Positions 1 to 5,918 of a DNA stretch of 18,189 nucleotides are shown here, one piece after another (the stretch's first letter is position 1; every line of letters begins with the position of its first letter). Origin of the DNA: Treponema sp. GTDB taxonomy: Bacteria > Spirochaetota > Spirochaetia > Treponematales > Treponemataceae. The stretch covers positions 1 through 18,189 of the forward strand of contig JALNVF010000059.1 in the NCBI GenBank assembly GCA_023231445.1. The letters are read 5' to 3'. Made by a program: the position numbers and the translations under genes. The notes under the pieces are model-generated. The model did no database searches. It was given only the letters and a program-made list of their open reading frames with translations, and was not told where the DNA came from.

Positions 1-600
1 GCGGAAAAACTTTTACAGCATTTAAAAGAAAAAAACGCAATGTACCCCGGAATTCTTTGTGATGCCGATAACGCGTTAAAAAAAATCTACAAAGAATCCG
101 GACAGAAAGAAAAATATATGCAGATGCTGCAGCATCTGCTGAAAACGGACAGAAGAAGCACCTGGGATCAGTACCTCGAATATAAGTCCTTTTTCCCGGC
201 ATCAGCGTGGCGTCCGGCATTAAAAGAAATCCTTGCATTGAATCTGGCCCCTGAACTGGAAAACCGCATATATATAGAAGAAAATATGATTGATGATTTG
301 TTCCATTCTGTCAGCGCACATCACCGGGCATATCATTCGCTGCATGAACTTAATGCATATGAAAAATATCTGTGTCCCAAATATGAACAACAGCTTGCGG
401 ACATGTATGAAGAATGTCTTTCAGACGAAATAAAACAGGTATCGAACCGCGCTCAGTATAAAGAACTGGCGGGATATCTTAAAAAGCTGCATAAATACGA
501 CTCCGGGAAAGAGAAGGCAGCTGCGTTGAAGCAGCAGTGGATGCAGGAATATAAAAGAAGGCCTGCACTTATGGAAGAGCTGAGGAAGCTGAAGTTTTAG
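1..600 (+). CDS. C-terminal part of a probable SWIM zinc-finger family protein (5' partial)
   Basis: The reading frame is open from the first base of the window to a TAG at 598-600, so this is the last 199 codons of a longer gene; the Met at base 40 is internal. The visible part is rich in Lys, Glu, Leu and Tyr and is predicted helical. Its organisation ('NALKKIYKESG', then 'Y...LL..YLKKLHKYDSGKEKAAAL', then 'QEYKRRPALMEELRKL' at the end) is the pattern I associate with the long helical C-terminal region of bacterial SWIM zinc-finger proteins. The SWIM CxCx(n)CxH motif itself would lie upstream and cannot be seen. No function beyond a possible nucleic-acid or protein contact can be inferred. 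No obvious T-rich terminator follows. The family call rests on recall of this tail, so moderate confidence; the frame being real is much surer. Confidence 0.6.
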   Translation, partial: AEKLLQHLKEKNAMYPGILCDADNALKKIYKESGQKEKYMQMLQHLLKTDRRSTWDQYLEYKSFFPASAWRPALKEILALNLAPELENRIYIEENMIDDLFHSVSAHHRAYHSLHELNAYEKYLCPKYEQQLADMYEECLSDEIKQVSNRAQYKELAGYLKKLHKYDSGKEKAAALKQQWMQEYKRRPALMEELRKLKF

Positions 601-749
601 GATGGAACTGCCGGTATAGACAAGGAATACGGGCAGAGCGTTTTATGCAGGATTTCATATACACAGACGGCAGCTGTATAAAGCTTGTTCAGAAGCCGGA
701 CAAGACTTACGCAGGCATTACGTATGTAACAGGCAGCCTCCGGACTAGT

Positions 750-1017
750 CATGGATAAGTTCTGCGCATGTAATACGCAGGATTTGAATAAGTCATGGAC
801 AGGAGCTGCATGTGTACCAGTCAGGACCTGTCCATGTCATGGACAATGATTGCGTAAGCAATACGCAGGACCTGCGCATGTACATGGACAATGATTGCGT
901 AAGTAATACGCAGGACTTGCGCATGTACATGGACAATGATTGCGCAAGTAATACGCAGGACTTGCGCATGTACATGAACAATGATTGCGTAAGTAATACG
1001 CAGGACTTGTATAAGTA
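750..1017. repeat. Minisatellite: six tandem 44/45-bp units
   Basis: Units begin at each CATGGA(C/T) or CATGAAC: 750-793 and 794-837 (44 bp, diverged), then 838-882, 883-927, 928-972 and 973-1017 (45 bp, nearly identical, differing at a few bases). Each good unit contains TGCGTA-AGTAA-TACGCA (6-bp stem, 5-nt loop; the first has AGCAA, the third has a C/A mismatch) and ends in the 10-bp palindrome CATGTACATG where units join. The 45-bp units stay in frame on both strands, which gives spurious repeat peptides; the two 44-bp units break the frame. I read it as a DNA-level repeat produced by slippage or unequal exchange. It is not a CRISPR array because there are no unique spacers. Confidence 0.9.
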
Positions 1018-1036
1018 CTTAATCAGAGAAAAATGA
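812..1036 (+). CDS. Possible small repeat protein (15-residue repeats), doubtful
   Basis: A 74-codon frame runs through the minisatellite from a GTG at 812 preceded by AGGAG (801-805, 6-nt spacing), which is a good ribosome site. It encodes a leader followed by four copies of a 15-residue unit reading roughly M-D-N-D-C-V-S-N-T-Q-D-L-R-M-Y, then a short Lys/Arg tail. Two of the differences between units are synonymous (Ser AGC/AGT, Leu CTG/TTG) and two change the residue (Val/Ala, Asp/Asn). The repeat length being a multiple of three is what keeps the frame open, and the complementary strand is also open, so open length is not evidence of coding. One Cys per repeat is notable if it is made. 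I think it is more likely a by-product of the repeat. Confidence 0.2.
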   Translation: MYQSGPVHVMDNDCVSNTQDLRMYMDNDCVSNTQDLRMYMDNDCASNTQDLRMYMNNDCVSNTQDLYKYLIREK

Positions 1037-1045
1037 AAATAACGG

Positions 1046-1106
1046 TGCGGAGAATGGCGGCCTTAATCTCCGCAAAATGTGCGGAGATTAACTGGTTATA
1101 TTCCGC
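1046..1106 (+). promoter_or_regulatory. Alternative-hairpin leader upstream of fic
   Basis: Four complementary segments alternate: TGCGGAG (1046-1052), CTCCGCA (1068-1074), TGCGGAG (1080-1086) and TCCGCA (1101-1106). Segments 2 and 3 form the strongest structure, a perfect 12-bp stem TTAATCTCCGCA / TGCGGAGATTAA (1063-1074 with 1080-1091) around a 5-nt loop. Pairings 1-2 and 3-4 are mutually exclusive with it, and the 3-4 stem is followed directly by TTTT. This is the geometry of an attenuator or anti-terminator leader, ending about 20 nt before the fic start, whose own ribosome site is weak (AAGG at 1111-1114, about 14 nt from the ATG). The pairings are seen; the regulatory role is inferred. 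It could equally be a terminator for something upstream. Confidence 0.45.
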
Positions 1107-1128
1107 ATTTTAAGGTAGTATTGTAAGT

Positions 1129-2271
1129 ATGGAGCAATATATCTGGCAGAAAGACGACTGGCCTTACTTTACCTGGAGCGCTGACGAAGTACGTACTGTA
1201 TCCGACGCTGCAGAACGCAGGCAGGCTGAACTTGAAGGCGCAATGGCAGCGCTCGGGTTTTCCGTTCATCAGGAAAGTAGTGTTTCTGCGATTACCAGTG
1301 AAATAGAAAAATCAGCTCAGATCGAAGGGGAGCGTATTCCGCAGGAAGATATACGTTCGTCCGTTGCCCGGCATCTCGGCGCAGAAAATATTCTGACGGA
1401 AGAAGCGGTACGCCGTCTGAATTCGAATCAGATTTCTGAAAGAACCAATTATATAGTAGAAATTGTACTTGATGCCATAAAGAACTGCAATGTACCTTTG
1501 ACAAAAGAACGGCTCTGCGGATGGCAGTCGCGCCTTTTTCCCTTTGGAATGTCGGGCGGATATAAGATTACGACGGGCAGATACCGCCTTGATGAATACG
1601 GGCCGATGCGTGTCGTTTCCGGGAACATGGGGAAAGAAACAGTTCATTATACAGCTCCGCCTGCGGCTGGACTGGACACTGAGATGGACCGGTTTTTCAG
1701 CTGGTTCAACGAGAGCGCATCAGCATGCGGAGGATTTTCGGTAAAAAGCGCCGTCGCTCATCTGTATTTTGTAAGTATTCATCCGTTTGACGACGGCAAC
1801 GGACGGCTTGCCAGAATACTTGCCGATATGATCCTTTCACAGCGAGGAGGCGACCGCCTTTTCAGTATGTCGGCGCAGCTGCAGAAAAACAGGGCCGCTT
1901 ATTATGCCGGACTTGAGAAAGCGCAGCACGGCGGCCTTGATATAACCGGCTGGATCACCTGGTATCTTACCAGTATGACGGCTGCAGTTGATGAAGCGAT
2001 GCAGGAAATACAGAAAACAGGAGACAGGCTCCTGTTCTGGAAAAGGGTGAACGAAAAGGTTCCGCTCAATGAGCGGCAGCGCACGATGCTCGACAGACTT
2101 TTGACCGGCTGGCAGGGAAAACTGACGACTACAAAATGGGCAGTAATCTGCCGCTGCTCTCAGGATACCGCCTCCCGCGATATCAATCAGCTCATTAAAG
2201 CCGGAGTTCTGGAGAAAGAAGCTGCCGGCGGAAGAAGTACGTCGTACGAGATCGTACGGAACCTGAAATAA
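1129..2271 (+). CDS. Fic family protein adenylyltransferase (DUF4172-Fic-winged helix)
   Basis: Fic enzymes transfer AMP (or another nucleotide moiety) from ATP to a hydroxyl side chain of a target protein in the cytoplasm. The core motif HPFDDGNGR is at residues 218-226, with His218 as catalytic base and the D-G-N-G-R loop binding phosphate and Mg. The N-terminus (YIWQKDDWPYFTW) is the DUF4172 signature that precedes Fic in this family. An inhibitory helix motif S-x3-E-G is present as SAQIEG at 62-67; its Glu66 is expected to block the ATP gamma-phosphate, so the enzyme is probably autoinhibited (class II). Residues about 312-376 look like a winged helix (SQDTASRDINQLIKAGVLE), typical of DNA-binding tails in this family. 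The 380-aa length is normal. The start follows the conserved N-terminus. The gene stands alone, convergent with the methyltransferase gene. Targets are unknown. Confidence 0.93.
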   Translation: MEQYIWQKDDWPYFTWSADEVRTVSDAAERRQAELEGAMAALGFSVHQESSVSAITSEIEKSAQIEGERIPQEDIRSSVARHLGAENILTEEAVRRLNSNQISERTNYIVEIVLDAIKNCNVPLTKERLCGWQSRLFPFGMSGGYKITTGRYRLDEYGPMRVVSGNMGKETVHYTAPPAAGLDTEMDRFFSWFNESASACGGFSVKSAVAHLYFVSIHPFDDGNGRLARILADMILSQRGGDRLFSMSAQLQKNRAAYYAGLEKAQHGGLDITGWITWYLTSMTAAVDEAMQEIQKTGDRLLFWKRVNEKVPLNERQRTMLDRLLTGWQGKLTTTKWAVICRCSQDTASRDINQLIKAGVLEKEAAGGRSTSYEIVRNLK

Positions 2272-2493
2272 GAATTTGGTTTTGACTGTTTCGGGTATTG
2301 TTCAGGAGGCGCACCGCCGGATGAGCTGGATGTACTTTAAAATCTGCCGTCCGGTATAACCTGACAGATTCCATCGTTACCCCCTGATACTGCATTCCCA
2401 GACAATGCATACACGCCAGCATTTGTCCTTGTATGTCTGTAACCGTTGTTTACCTGTCTAAAAGGTTACCTTACAGGTTTCCTGCAGAGTTAA

Positions 2494-3765
2494 TTATGCC
2501 CGTATCTGTTCCGGTATCTGCTGCTCTTTTTCAATAAGCTCCATAACATACGGTTTTACTGCTTCCGCAACGGCATGAAAAAGAGGAACGACTACGGAGT
2601 TACCGAACTGCTTATAGGCACGGGTATCTGAAACTGGAATTATATAGTCGTCGGGATAACCCATTAGACGCGCACATTCCCGTGGCGTCAGCCGCCGGGG
2701 ATTTTTTCCTCTCTGGTATACAAGTATTTCTGAACCGTCTTTGTAATAGCGTGCGGAAAGTGTACGGGTGGTGTCAGTTTTTTTTACAAGCCCATATCCG
2801 AAGCCGTTGCCTAGAGAGCGGTGCTTTGCGGCGTACGCCTGAAGGTATGCCCACAGATTGTCGGTAAGCGTATATTTATCGTGTACGCGGTTTTTGTGGA
2901 AATCGAAATACTTGTCGCCGTCTTGAGGAAGAAACGGTTCGGAACCATCGGTTTTGTGAAGTATTGATTCCAGTTTTATTTGTCCTTTTTGAGGAATATC
3001 GACATTCTCCATTGAAAAACCGGTCATTCCGCGGAACCCGACAATGACGATTCGTTCACGGTGCTGCGGAACCCAGCTTTGTCCATCTATAATTTTATAA
3101 TCGACTGTGTAGCCGAGTTCCTTTGTAAGGGTTTCCATTATAATTTTAAAAGTACGGCCTTTGTCGTGCGATTTGAGGTTTTTTACGTTTTCAAGGACAA
3201 AAGCCTTGGGCTGCTTTGCTTTTATAATCCGGGCGACGTCAAAAAAAAGTGTTCCCTGTGTTTTGTCGGCAAAGCCTGTAGGGCGGCCAAGAGCATTCTT
3301 CTTTGAAACGCCTGCAATGGAGAACGGCTGGCAGGGAAATCCGGCAAGAAGAATATCATGGTCTGGAATAGTATCTGCATCGACTTTTGTAATGTCGCCA
3401 ACGATAGATTTTTCAGAAGGATAGTTTGCTGTATATGTTTTTTGAGCATAGGTATCCCATTCGCTCGTGTAGATACATTTTCCTCCCGCAAGCTCAAATC
3501 CTCTGCGGATTCCGCCGATTCCGGCAAAAAGGTCAATAAAGGTAAAGTCGCCTTTTAAAATGTCGGCAGACCTTGCTGTGATTTTCCGGGAGATCATGTT
3601 GTGAAGACGTTCCGTAATATAATTCTTTGGTATCACTTCACCTTTAAGCCAGCGGAGAACGGTACTTTTTGCAACCTGGAATTCATCTGCAATTTCCTGT
3701 GTCGAATACATGACGGCTGCCTGCTGAAGAAGTTCTGTCACTGAATTTTTTTCTGTATCTGTCAT
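2494..3765 (-). CDS. Dcm/M.EcoRII-like DNA (cytosine-5) methyltransferase with N-terminal HTH
   Basis: It methylates C5 of cytosine using S-adenosylmethionine, protecting host DNA from the neighbouring endonuclease. In the 423-aa form the motifs are in order: DLFAGIGG (78-85, SAM binding), GFPCQPFS with catalytic Cys145, ENV (192-194), QHRER (234-238), a target-recognition stretch ending in NPRRLTPRECARLMGYPDDY, and FGNSV (387-391). The block around PCQ and 'LENVKNLKSHDKGRTF' closely follows E. coli Dcm/M.EcoRII as I recall it, suggesting CCWGG or CCNGG. Residues about 15-43 (STQEIADEFQVAKSTVLRWL) form an HTH, as in M.SsoII and M.ScrFIA, which repress their own genes. I place the start at ATG 3765 (AGGGG, 4 nt upstream) rather than the longer frame from 3840, because the longer start overlaps the promoter -35. 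Confidence 0.94.
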   Translation of the reverse strand: MTDTEKNSVTELLQQAAVMYSTQEIADEFQVAKSTVLRWLKGEVIPKNYITERLHNMISRKITARSADILKGDFTFIDLFAGIGGIRRGFELAGGKCIYTSEWDTYAQKTYTANYPSEKSIVGDITKVDADTIPDHDILLAGFPCQPFSIAGVSKKNALGRPTGFADKTQGTLFFDVARIIKAKQPKAFVLENVKNLKSHDKGRTFKIIMETLTKELGYTVDYKIIDGQSWVPQHRERIVIVGFRGMTGFSMENVDIPQKGQIKLESILHKTDGSEPFLPQDGDKYFDFHKNRVHDKYTLTDNLWAYLQAYAAKHRSLGNGFGYGLVKKTDTTRTLSARYYKDGSEILVYQRGKNPRRLTPRECARLMGYPDDYIIPVSDTRAYKQFGNSVVVPLFHAVAEAVKPYVMELIEKEQQIPEQIRA

Positions 3766-3806
3766 TTTTCCCCTGCCTGACGGTTGTGATAATAGTGGGT
3801 CTGTTA

Positions 3807-3821
3807 ATTGCATTATGCAAT
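3807..3821. promoter_or_regulatory. 15-bp perfect palindrome, candidate operator for the methyltransferase HTH
   Basis: ATTGCAT-T-ATGCAAT has 7-bp arms around one central base and covers the whole -10 hexamer of the leftward promoter. M.SsoII-type enzymes with an N-terminal HTH bind a 15-bp inverted repeat in the intergenic region of their operon, repressing their own synthesis and favouring endonuclease expression. Position, length and the HTH in the adjacent gene all fit. The palindrome is observed; the binding is inferred. Confidence 0.6.
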
Positions 3822-3840
3822 ATTTATTCCCCATGGTCAA
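3812..3840 (-). promoter_or_regulatory. Sigma70-type promoter for the methyltransferase gene
   Basis: Reading leftward, TTGACC (3840-3835) is separated by 17 bp from CATAAT (3817-3812), a good match to TTGACA-17-TATAAT. Transcription would start near 3805, giving a leader of about 40 nt before the ATG at 3765. This also argues against translation from the in-frame TTG at 3840. Confidence 0.65.
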
Positions 3841-3858
3841 CAGTGATTTCTTCCTTTG

Positions 3859-3887
3859 TCGGTATTTTTCCTGCAGGGATATACCGA
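3859..3887. promoter_or_regulatory. Dyad in the endonuclease leader
   Basis: TCGGTAT (3859-3865) and ATACCGA (3881-3887) form 7-bp inverted arms 15 nt apart; the spacer contains the 8-bp palindrome CCTGCAGG (3870-3877). The structure ends 8 nt before the AAAAAGGAG ribosome site (3895-3903) of the endonuclease gene. It could be a second operator or an RNA hairpin in the leader. A weak promoter for this direction may be TTGTCG (3856-3861) -18- TATACC (3880-3885), which would place the dyad inside the promoter. Confidence 0.4.
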
Positions 3888-3909
3888 TAATCTGAAAAAG
3901 GAGTTCCCA

Positions 3910-5301
3910 GTGAGATTCAGTTCTATCCGCAGTATAAGTTCATGGTATGAGTCTAAATGTATTACACGGGTATATTTCAAACTGCTTGCGGAAAATGATA
4001 ACAGCAAACAGCAGTTGTATCTTGGAGGCGGAGACCTTTCCACTTTGCAGCAGATTCCACTTGCAGGAGAAGTTACAGCAGAACCTGGTCCCGAACATAT
4101 AACGTATAAAGCTCCTGTTTCGTGGTACTGGATTGCGGAAGACGGTAGTACGCAAAAAGCACCTGGAGCGCAGCTCATTGAGTATTCAAAATATCCGGAA
4201 TTCAGGCTTTCCGGTTTTCTGAAAGGGTGCAGTGCGGCCCCGTCTCAGTATATGCAGCCGGTCCCGAAAGAAAAACGCTGTTCGAACAACGGTAAAGACG
4301 GTCGTGTGCTTGTTATGGGAATAAAGGGTGTCGATATTTTTGCATATCTTGCTCCGAAAGGTTCGGCTCTTGCAGGTGAACTTATAAACAGCAGCATACG
4401 CTTTCTCCCTGAATTCAGACAGCGGAAGACTGTTGCTGCTTTTGATGTACAACCCACAGAAAATATTTCTATAAATGATCTGCCGGACGGACGGATGCCG
4501 GTATTCGAGCTGAATCTTACTACCCGTGAGAAACTGTATGAAAAACTTCGTCCGATTGTAAATCAGGGATATATAAGCCCTGAAGTGATCGGAAAGAACG
4601 GGGTACATAAGACAGACACTGCTCCGAATGCCGGTGGCTGCACGCTTGAGACTGCGTTCGGCATTCAGGCAAACGCTGCAGCAGAACCTGATTATAAGGG
4701 CTGGGAATTAAAGGCATATTCCGGTACCGTGCTTACACTTTTTACACCGGAACCTGATGCCGGATTTTATCATGAGCATAAGACCGAGTTTGTGCGGAAA
4801 TACGGGCATAATACGGATAAAGATCCCGATGTAAGATATTTTTCGGGGCCATTTTCGACAAAGAACTATAAATTCGGGTTAAAACTTGTACTTCGGGGAT
4901 TCGACGAAGAAAACGGGAAGGTGACCGATTTAAACGGTGCGGTGGAACTTATCGATGAAGACGGTAAGATGCAGGCAGCGTGGACCTTTCCAAAACTGCT
5001 GCATCACTGGCAGGAAAAACACGCTCACGTCTGTTATGTAAAATTTTCAAAGAACAGGGAAAATCACCGGATAAAATATTCTCCCGTCGTACATATAGGG
5101 GAAGGTACTGACTTTGAAAAATTTCTGCAGGCAGTTGCGAACGGAACTGTCTATTACGATCCCGGTACGAAAGTTGCGCGCTCTGATGATATAAAGGTGA
5201 AAGTAAAGACAAGAAGTCAGTTCCGTGTGAAAGATACCGGTCTGAAATATCTGTATAACAGTTTTACGGAAGAAGATCTGACGGATAATGGACACAATTG
5301 A
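3910..5301 (+). CDS. MvaI/BcnI-family type II restriction endonuclease
   Basis: It cuts DNA at the site methylated by the divergent methyltransferase. The catalytic signature is PDYKGWELKAY, giving D261-x4-E266-x-K268, preceded by G-G-C-T-L-E (242-247); this D-x4-E-x-K arrangement within '(A)EPD.KGWE.K' is that of MvaI (CCWGG) and BcnI (CCSGG), relatives of MutH. The catalytic half spans about residues 195-430. About 195 residues precede it, with 'EYSKYPEFRLSGFLKGC' at 91-107. MvaI and BcnI are only about 240 aa and lack this part; I do not recognise the domain, and a DNA-recognition role is a guess. I chose GTG 3910 because AAAAAGGAG lies 6 nt upstream; the longer frame from TTG 3856 has no ribosome site. 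The 3' end overlaps vsr by 14 nt, so the two are coupled. Specificity is probably CCWGG. Confidence 0.87.
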   Translation: MRFSSIRSISSWYESKCITRVYFKLLAENDNSKQQLYLGGGDLSTLQQIPLAGEVTAEPGPEHITYKAPVSWYWIAEDGSTQKAPGAQLIEYSKYPEFRLSGFLKGCSAAPSQYMQPVPKEKRCSNNGKDGRVLVMGIKGVDIFAYLAPKGSALAGELINSSIRFLPEFRQRKTVAAFDVQPTENISINDLPDGRMPVFELNLTTREKLYEKLRPIVNQGYISPEVIGKNGVHKTDTAPNAGGCTLETAFGIQANAAAEPDYKGWELKAYSGTVLTLFTPEPDAGFYHEHKTEFVRKYGHNTDKDPDVRYFSGPFSTKNYKFGLKLVLRGFDEENGKVTDLNGAVELIDEDGKMQAAWTFPKLLHHWQEKHAHVCYVKFSKNRENHRIKYSPVVHIGEGTDFEKFLQAVANGTVYYDPGTKVARSDDIKVKVKTRSQFRVKDTGLKYLYNSFTEEDLTDNGHN

Positions 5302-5809
5302 TTCGGAAACACGCAGCAGAAACATGTCTCATATCCGCAGCAGAAACACAAAACCGGAACTGCTTGTCCGTTCTGCTTTGTTCCGCAGGGGATTCCGTTT
5401 CCGGGTAAACTGCAAAAAACTGCCCGGACATCCTGATATTGTCCTGCCGAAGTATCATGCCGTTATTTTTATAAACGGCTGTTTCTGGCATGGGCATGAA
5501 AACTGTGTGAATTTCCGGTTGCCGGGAACCAGAACCGACTTCTGGAGAGAGAAAATAAAAGGAAATGTAATCCGTGATAAAAAGGAACGTGAACTGCTGC
5601 ATAAAAACGGCTGGCGTATCTGCATTGTATGGGAATGTAGAATACGGACAAAAAAGGAACTCAATACGCTTGATGCCGTAATTGATGAAATGAGCAGCTG
5701 GATAAAAAGCAGCCGGACATTTCTTGAGATACGGTCGGAATCTACATACCGGATAAAAAGGGATTATACAGCTGCTGTTGCAGAAACTGAACCGGAATAT
5801 AAAAAATAG
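5288..5809 (+). CDS. vsr: Very short patch repair endonuclease (Vsr)
   Basis: Vsr nicks the strand 5' of the T in T:G mismatches arising when 5-methylcytosine deaminates, so repair restores C:G at the methylated site. Seen in the 173-aa product: N-terminal MSHIRSRNTKPELLVRSALF, LPGHPDIVLP with the metal-binding Asp50, CFWHGHENC (65-73) carrying Cys65, His68, His70 and Cys73, and VWECRIR with Cys117, which together supply the active-site His and the structural zinc ligands of E. coli Vsr. The last ~35 residues go beyond the usual core and are Lys/Tyr-rich. The start overlaps the endonuclease stop by 14 nt with little Shine-Dalgarno of its own, implying translational coupling. Its presence beside a Dcm-like methyltransferase supports a CCWGG-type modification. 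High confidence. Confidence 0.95.
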   Translation: MDTIDSETRSRNMSHIRSRNTKPELLVRSALFRRGFRFRVNCKKLPGHPDIVLPKYHAVIFINGCFWHGHENCVNFRLPGTRTDFWREKIKGNVIRDKKERELLHKNGWRICIVWECRIRTKKELNTLDAVIDEMSSWIKSSRTFLEIRSESTYRIKRDYTAAVAETEPEYKK

Positions 5810-5815
5810 AAAATC

Positions 5816-5852
5816 AGCGTAATTTCAGGACTATAAGTCGCGATATTACGCT
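5816..5852. promoter_or_regulatory. Nested 37-bp dyad between vsr and the reverse transcriptase gene
   Basis: AGCGTAAT (5816-5823) pairs with ATTACGCT (5845-5852); after a symmetric 5/5 internal loop, GACT (5829-5832) pairs with AGTC (5836-5839) around a 3-nt loop. The whole block is symmetric about 5834. It could be a vsr terminator (a T6 tract lies at 5864-5869, but 11 nt away), an operator over the RT promoter, or a structured RNA used by the RT. Only the symmetry is observed. Confidence 0.5.
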
Positions 5853-5870
5853 AAATTATGGACTTTTTTG

Positions 5871-5879
5871 TGGTATACT
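5871..5879 (+). promoter_or_regulatory. Extended -10 promoter for the reverse transcriptase gene
   Basis: TGGTATACT carries TGn followed by TATACT, an extended -10 element; only a poor -35 is present (around TAAATT, 5853-5858). Transcription would begin near 5886, about 33 nt before the ATG at 5919. This argues against the in-frame TTG at 5868 as the start, because it would lie inside the promoter. Confidence 0.45.
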
Positions 5880-5918
5880 TTAAGGAATATCATAGAGACA
5901 GTAAAATCGAAAACGGCA

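Noticed and set aside
645..755. 36-codon frame (MQDFIYTDGS...) after the SWIM-like gene
   Set aside because: Reads plausibly but has no Shine-Dalgarno and no recognisable family, and runs into the repeat; too little evidence.
793..981. Minus-strand repeat ORF across the minisatellite
   Set aside because: It is the complement of the 45-bp units; any frame without a stop in one unit stays open throughout, and it has no ribosome site.
3766..3840. Longer methyltransferase start at 3840
   Set aside because: It overlaps the -35 and -10 of the promoter; ATG 3765 has its own AGGGG ribosome site and the HTH starts just after.
5810..5918. Retron msr/msd
   Set aside because: The dyad is small, and there are no typical long flanking a1/a2 repeats or branching guanosine context; the RT resembles Abi-type rather than retron RTs.
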